Virus record (IMG/VR): IMGVR_UViG_3300021057_000275
Coordinates: 1-45,875 of that record
Direction: 5' to 3' (one strand)
DNA: 45,875 nucleotides
From: a virus
Shown here in pieces: positions 41,426 to 45,875 of the stretch. Position numbers and translations under genes: made by a program. The notes beneath the pieces were generated by a model. It saw nothing but the letters and a program-made list of their open reading frames with translations, ran no database searches and was not told the DNA's origin. Every line of letters starts with the position of its first letter. The first letter of the stretch is position 1.

Positions 41426-42776
41426 TGGTGATGCTCGTGCCGCTTTCCCCCTTGCGCTGGTTGCCCGGGGTGATGCTCACTTGCTGGGGATTCGCACCGC
41501 CTTTCGCATCCGGATAGGGGTCGTAGTTTTCTGCGTCGCTTTGCCGGCGCTCTTCCACCGTGGCAGCGTCGTAGCCCAGCTCCTCCCATACCATGCTTTG
41601 GGGCAGGCCGAGCGCCTTGAGCTTTAGCGCCCTGTCCGTCGTCTGTGTGGGGGTCTCCGTCCGTCGCTCGGCGTAAGTGATGGCAAATTCGTCCGAGTCA
41701 GGGTTGATCCCCTTGAGCAGCAGGTGGAAGCGGAATCCAGCCTCATAAACGAAGGCCAGTGTGTCCTGCAGGTCGTCAATTTCGTCGAAATAGGTCCGCT
41801 TGAGGTCCTCCAGGATGTCGCGCGCCATCCCATCCGTGTATCCCATCATTCCCTTTGGTAATGGAGAGCCCGCAAAGAATGTATCGAGCAGGTGCACGAT
41901 GTCTGCGACATGGTCGAGATTGCTGTCACCCTGAACCGCCGTAACGCCACCCTCGCGATTCATGTAATAGTCCGTGGTCATGCCTTCGGCTTGGTCTTTC
42001 TCAACCGTCTGTCGATAGGTGTTGAGATCGGCCTCGCTAGCACCCTTGAGCACATGCGCCATTCGCAACGGGGCGCGCATGCGACGGCGGATGACCAAGT
42101 CTTCTTCTGTCATGCGCAGCTTGCGCCAGGTGGTGCGCGTCGCGTCGAGAAACGGACGGCCCAGACTGCCGACATCGTCGAAGTTGTCCGGGTCGAATCG
42201 TGCATGGAATAGTTTCCATAGCGGGAAGGCCGCCAGCTCGGTTCCGGTCAGGATGTCGTACTGGATATACGCGCGGGTTAAGTCCTTGAAGCGGCCGGAT
42301 TCGTTGACGTTGGGCATGATGGTTTCCGAAGGCATGCGCACCCCAGCCACCACATTGTTCTGCTGATCCAGCACCCACTGCATCGGCAGATTACCCTCCA
42401 TGACGAAGCCACGTGCATCCGACTTCAATTTTTCCCTACGGTTGAACTGCATCCGTGTCTGAAACTCCTTCCAGTGTTTCGATAGCACTGGGCTGGGCGT
42501 GGTCTGCTGCATGATAAGACCGCCCTTTATGATGTCTCTCGCCACGCGACCATGGATCAACTTTGCCCGACCATCGAGACGATCCATTTCGCGAATATCC
42601 AGAATCGCCTGGCGCAGGTCCGGATCCACCCACATGATTCGGTACAGGTAGTCGGTGCGCGACTCTGGTGTCGGACGATAGCCAGCCTCTGATGTATTGG
42701 CACCGACGCTTGCCGTCTCCTGCGGCAGTGACGGTGCCCCTTTGAGGTAGTGGAAAGCTTTCTGCAGCAGGTTCAT
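41418..42776 (-). CDS. Portal protein
   Basis: A 452-residue protein from MNLLQKAFHYLKG; ATG has AGGAGA at six bases and ATGA overlap with the small gene before. Contains a wing region, helical stem (DILEDLKRTYFDEIDDLQDTL) and clip-like parts with DIIKGGLIMQQT; order after TerL and before MuF is the standard portal place. The longer frame to 42824 is not preferred. Confidence 0.82.
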   Translation of the reverse strand: MNLLQKAFHYLKGAPSLPQETASVGANTSEAGYRPTPESRTDYLYRIMWVDPDLRQAILDIREMDRLDGRAKLIHGRVARDIIKGGLIMQQTTPSPVLSKHWKEFQTRMQFNRREKLKSDARGFVMEGNLPMQWVLDQQNNVVAGVRMPSETIMPNVNESGRFKDLTRAYIQYDILTGTELAAFPLWKLFHARFDPDNFDDVGSLGRPFLDATRTTWRKLRMTEEDLVIRRRMRAPLRMAHVLKGASEADLNTYRQTVEKDQAEGMTTDYYMNREGGVTAVQGDSNLDHVADIVHLLDTFFAGSPLPKGMMGYTDGMARDILEDLKRTYFDEIDDLQDTLAFVYEAGFRFHLLLKGINPDSDEFAITYAERRTETPTQTTDRALKLKALGLPQSMVWEELGYDAATVEERRQSDAENYDPYPDAKGGANPQQVSITPGNQRKGESGTSITND

Positions 42777-43039
42777 GCCACTTCTCCTGTGTCGAATACT
42801 TCGATACGTATGACGTTGCGCCAACCGTCGATCAAGCCAGCATCTACCAGCGCCTTAATTTCCGGTACCAGCTCGGGCATGTGCTCATGCACCAGCGCCC
42901 GACGACGCGCAACGGCTTCTTGTTCCTGTTCATTAAGCGGCCGCAAGGCAGTTCGCCGCTCGGGAACTGCAAGCGATTCCGCGTCGCCGTCCGTGCCGGC
43001 GTACGGACTCTTACCCCGCGCTCGTGCGTAATCGTTCAT
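42773..43039 (-). CDS. Small protein between terminase and portal, unknown
   Basis: An 88-residue helical protein (LRPLNEQEQEAVARRRALVHEHMPEL) coupled by ATGA on both sides. Such small genes between TerL and portal are common; it may be a head-assembly helper. No motif found. Confidence 0.65.
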   Translation of the reverse strand: MNDYARARGKSPYAGTDGDAESLAVPERRTALRPLNEQEQEAVARRRALVHEHMPELVPEIKALVDAGLIDGWRNVIRIEVFDTGEVA

Positions 43040-44655
43040 GCTGCGGCTTCGCCCAACAATTGAGCGCGCGACTGCACGCGACTGCCGATCACCGTCGGCA
43101 CGTCCTCAGCGCCACGCGTCACCAGCGCCCAGACTGATGCGCAGGCTGCGTCGAAGAAGTCGTCGCCCAACTTTGGATTGGCCATCTTGTAGCTGGCATA
43201 GCTGGTCTTGGTCGGTACTGCCTTGATATTCCCCAACTGGCGGATAAATGCCTGCCAGTCAGCAGACCCCTTTCCCGACTTCCAGGCGGCGTCCGGCACC
43301 CACACCACGTTCGGCGCGGCATCGCCCACCAGCTCGTCATCGAAATACGGAATGGCCGCCTGACCGTTGTGGAAGGCCGCGCGCAGCGCAGTCGCCATGC
43401 TGTGCTTGGTCATCCCCTCGAAGCGGATCGGGGCGAAGGCCCATTGCGGCCAGGCACTGGCCGTGCTCTGCCCGTCGCTGATGGTCTGCCGGTCGATATC
43501 GGTCAGTCCTCGCTGGAACAGTCGGTCGTTCAGGCTGGTCAGCATGCCCAGGCCGTAGGCGTCACCCATCGCGTAATCCGGCCGGAAGTACTCCCACAGC
43601 CCGAGCAGATCCATCTCGACCACCTTGTCGTCGGTGCCAGCCGGCCACGACTTCACGAACGGGAAGGTAATGAAATTGCCGATCTGTTCGGTCACCACCA
43701 GCGCAGACTTGGAAGCTGTAAGGCTTTCACCGTGGCCTGAATGGTCGTAACCGAAGCCGATCAATCCGCGCCGTTTGTATCGATGGCCAGGCAGAGGATC
43801 CGCAATTTCTAGTCGCGCCTTCAATCCGATGGTCATCGCCGCACGAATGTGCTTTTCCCAGATATGGTTCTGTGCCGAGACGTTCTTGCACAGAAACTGG
43901 CGTATGAATTCCCCCTCAGGCAGCTGGGCACGCATCTCCAGCATGAATGCCTCATTGAGAATACCCATCTCCATGCCCAGGTACACGTTGATGATCGGTA
44001 GCAAATGGTATTGCTTTGAGTCGATCAAGGACTGCACAACGTCGGCACCCTTGAATACACCGGTGACCCGGATCTGCGGCTTGAACGATACATCCTTCGA
44101 GACGCCCATCCGTCGAGCCGAGCCGAGCATGGGCAAGAAGCGCGACAGCAGCCGGTCGCCCGGCATGTCGTCGACTTCCTCGATCGACGCGTAGCTGATC
44201 GCGTCGCCATCGATCTGGCTCATGATTCCGTAGGCGCTGGCCTTGGAGCCGTTCGCGAACTGGTACTTGGTATCCGTCAGCTGCTCGCGACCGGACTTGT
44301 GCGCCACGTAGGCGCGCAGCATCGGGGACCGGCGGATCGCCTCGAGGTGATAGTTCAGGTTGTTCTGCGACTGCTGCAGCCGCGGCGCCACGATGCCCAG
44401 TTCTTGCATGGGAATAGTGGATAGGTGCTTCAGCGCGTGCATTTCTTTCCCGGCCGTCTTGCCCGTGCGCCGGGAGGAAACGTCGATAGTGTTCGGGTGC
44501 ATGTCCATTTCGATGCTCTTCAGCACCTGCATCGGATCCAGCTCAACGTTGTGCACGTGCTTATGCCAGAGCAGATGATCATCCTTGTAACGAAGTATCT
44601 CCTCCTCGGCGCGAGTGGAAACTCGGATACGCTCAGCAGTGGAGGTACGAATCAA
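43036..44655 (-). CDS. terL: Large terminase subunit
   Basis: A 539-residue packaging ATPase and nuclease. Walker A SSRRTGKT at 60-67; Walker B region ISYASIEEVDDMP at about 153-165. The C-terminal nuclease has Asp-rich sites in GFGYDHSGHG, AMGDAYGLG and DDFFDAACA. The start is TTG (MIRTSTAERI), overlapping the previous stop as TTGA, with AGGAG eight bases upstream. It follows the putative small terminase and precedes portal. Confidence 0.9.
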   Translation of the reverse strand: MIRTSTAERIRVSTRAEEEILRYKDDHLLWHKHVHNVELDPMQVLKSIEMDMHPNTIDVSSRRTGKTAGKEMHALKHLSTIPMQELGIVAPRLQQSQNNLNYHLEAIRRSPMLRAYVAHKSGREQLTDTKYQFANGSKASAYGIMSQIDGDAISYASIEEVDDMPGDRLLSRFLPMLGSARRMGVSKDVSFKPQIRVTGVFKGADVVQSLIDSKQYHLLPIINVYLGMEMGILNEAFMLEMRAQLPEGEFIRQFLCKNVSAQNHIWEKHIRAAMTIGLKARLEIADPLPGHRYKRRGLIGFGYDHSGHGESLTASKSALVVTEQIGNFITFPFVKSWPAGTDDKVVEMDLLGLWEYFRPDYAMGDAYGLGMLTSLNDRLFQRGLTDIDRQTISDGQSTASAWPQWAFAPIRFEGMTKHSMATALRAAFHNGQAAIPYFDDELVGDAAPNVVWVPDAAWKSGKGSADWQAFIRQLGNIKAVPTKTSYASYKMANPKLGDDFFDAACASVWALVTRGAEDVPTVIGSRVQSRAQLLGEAAA

Positions 44656-45596
44656 CTCCCGGACTCCTGGTTGTACTCGATCAGAATCGGATCGCTCTCC
44701 GTCTGCTTGTTGGCGCGCATAACCTTGCCAGCCAGGTTGGCCAGCAGCTCGGACTGCCGCTGGCGGAATGCATCCATGCTTTCCTTGCCGCCGTGGTCAT
44801 CGCCCAGCTTGCCGAACTCGGATTCTTCGCCATCGATGACCTTGGCGGTCATACCCATGTCGGTGAGGGATAGGCCAGTGCGAGACAGCAGTTCGCCGAG
44901 TGGCTTAAATAATGGATGCGCCTCGATATCCTTGATGATCCGGCGGTCACCGTTCTCATCGATGTACTCGGCGATGATTAGCTCGTTGGTTTCCTTGTCC
45001 GTGTACCATTGCGGCGCCTCAATCTTCACGCCATCCGCCACGATCGTCTGCAAAATCATCTGCAGCAGTGAAAAAACAGTTGCTTGAAGATCTGAGTAAA
45101 TGCCGTTGAGGTGCTTGGTATTGCGCTGCTCGAAAGCAGCGTGATGCTTCAGGAATATCTCTGTCTGTTTTACGCAAGCCGGCTGTTCCTTGCACCACAC
45201 CCGATCGACGTCGCAACTTGCACAAAATGGATAGCCGTCAGGCTTGGACGGGAAATAGGTGGCGGTACGGGCATACATACCGTGCTTCATTCCATTGAAA
45301 CGGGTACGCATCGCCTCTTCTGACGTCGGATGTCCGACCAGGTTAGCCGCTGAAGCAGCCTTTCCCTCGTCAGTCCTGGGCCCAGTCGCAGCAGCATGAG
45401 CTTTCAGCAAGTTCTGCTCGAACCAGGCTTGTTCGCGCTCTTTCCCGCAAATAGGACAATTGCCGTAATAGGCAAAGGGATGGTGCTCCTGCTCCGGGAC
45501 TTCTTCCACACGATCAGGCTCGGCCTTAAAGGTGCGAAGACACGGTTTGCAGTAAAAGGTAATCTCGGAAAGCGGTTTAGAGCGGTCTTTCGCCAT
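44652..45596 (-). CDS. Putative small terminase subunit with two Cys4 sites
   Basis: A 314-residue protein from ATG 45596 (a GTG five codons earlier is possible). Two Cys4 clusters: Cys16, 19, 47, 50 (CKPC, CPIC) and Cys125, 128, 135, 141. Helices rich in Glu and Lys follow. It lies immediately before TerL, the place of small terminase genes, but its size and zinc sites are unusual for TerS. Confidence in function is moderate. Confidence 0.65.
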   Translation of the reverse strand: MAKDRSKPLSEITFYCKPCLRTFKAEPDRVEEVPEQEHHPFAYYGNCPICGKEREQAWFEQNLLKAHAAATGPRTDEGKAASAANLVGHPTSEEAMRTRFNGMKHGMYARTATYFPSKPDGYPFCASCDVDRVWCKEQPACVKQTEIFLKHHAAFEQRNTKHLNGIYSDLQATVFSLLQMILQTIVADGVKIEAPQWYTDKETNELIIAEYIDENGDRRIIKDIEAHPLFKPLGELLSRTGLSLTDMGMTAKVIDGEESEFGKLGDDHGGKESMDAFRQRQSELLANLAGKVMRANKQTESDPILIEYNQESGS

Positions 45597-45620
45597 GCTG
45601 CGCAGTGTCACGCCTCACAG

Positions 45621-45648
45621 CAAGCCATGTTCAGGGGGGGTATTTGGC
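45621..45648. repeat. 28-bp motif, copy 2, before the terminase genes
   Basis: Second copy of the motif at 39101-39128, identical over the first 22 bases, here 25 bp before the small terminase ATG on the leftward strand. Its presence before two late gene groups suggests a promoter, operator or processing element. There is no gene at 45597-45650. Confidence 0.75.
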
Positions 45649-45650
45649 GA

Positions 45651-45875
45651 TCAGCGTAAATTTGCTACCGCGCGATTCAATTCATTGTAAGTCCTGGCCT
45701 GTCGAGCTTTCTTCAAGAAACGTTCGGGTAAAGCTACCGATACAGATTTGGTTCGCAGTAGGGTCTGCACGGGGAGCCAGATCAGAAAACGGCCCACAGC
45801 AATGTGGGCCGTTTTCATTTGTTTCGCCGTCTCCAGCCGCACCTCAGGAATTTGATCCTCTTTCTCGAAACTCAT
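45651..45875 (-). CDS. Small basic protein at the window edge
   Basis: A 74-residue protein whose ATG is at the last base of the window; it looks complete. It contains GRFLIWLPVQTLLRTKSVSVALPERFLKKARQARTYNEL, helical and basic. It lies upstream of the terminase genes in the same direction. No family recognised. Confidence 0.55.
   Translation of the reverse strand: MSFEKEDQIPEVRLETAKQMKTAHIAVGRFLIWLPVQTLLRTKSVSVALPERFLKKARQARTYNELNRAVANLR

Overview
The window is most of a temperate, tailed bacteriophage integrated in a bacterial chromosome. It begins inside the 3' half of a tRNA-Asn gene, from the anticodon loop to the CCA end. The tRNA sequence, moderately high GC and gene content suggest a betaproteobacterial host, but this is an inference and no host gene other than the tRNA is present. 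The tail genes (tape measure, G/GT-type chaperone, tube protein, no sheath or contractile baseplate genes) suggest a long-tailed siphovirus-like particle. The head genes (Mu I-like protease fused to capsid protein, MuF-like protein, portal, large terminase) give a Mu-like head module. The right edge coincides with the start codon of a small gene, so the distal attachment site is not seen.

Layout. Positions 1-3366 hold a large serine recombinase abutting the tRNA, a probable DNA-binding protein and a tyrosine recombinase. Positions 3400-3700 hold a repeat-rich, gene-free stretch that looks like a replication origin. Positions 3852-15785 form a leftward early operon of tightly overlapping genes: primase-helicase, J-domain protein, SF2 helicase, DUF5131 protein, HD phosphohydrolase, MazG-like protein, a second catalytic-domain-only tyrosine recombinase, small unknowns, a CII-like regulator and a Cro-like repressor. 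Positions 15786-15897 are the divergent immunity/operator region. Positions 15898-17823 form a rightward lysogeny operon: CI-like repressor, two small membrane proteins, a nested proline-rich reading frame and an SRAP (YedK/HMCES) protein. A separate umuC gene with a LexA-type box follows and ends 5 bp from the converging late operon.

Positions 19409-45875 are the leftward late operon. Read in the direction of transcription (right to left) it encodes: putative small terminase, TerL, a small protein, portal, MuF-like protein with a C-terminal HExxH domain, protease/scaffold/capsid polyprotein, connector candidates, holin, a holin-like segment fused to a lytic transglycosylase, nested spanins, a coiled-coil membrane protein, neck/tail completion proteins, tail tube protein, several fibre-like proteins, tail chaperone with a programmed -1 frameshift, tape measure, a beta-propeller protein, and tail tip/hub proteins.

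Most notable: three recombinases of two chemistries in one prophage; an iteron/DnaA-like origin; a -1 frameshift gene (slippery TTTTTTC) that conventional ORF calling misses; a nested proline-rich gene in the lysogeny operon; a metallopeptidase-like domain on the MuF protein; and a near-identical 28-bp motif placed before both the terminase and capsid genes. All functions are from reading motifs; no database search was run.
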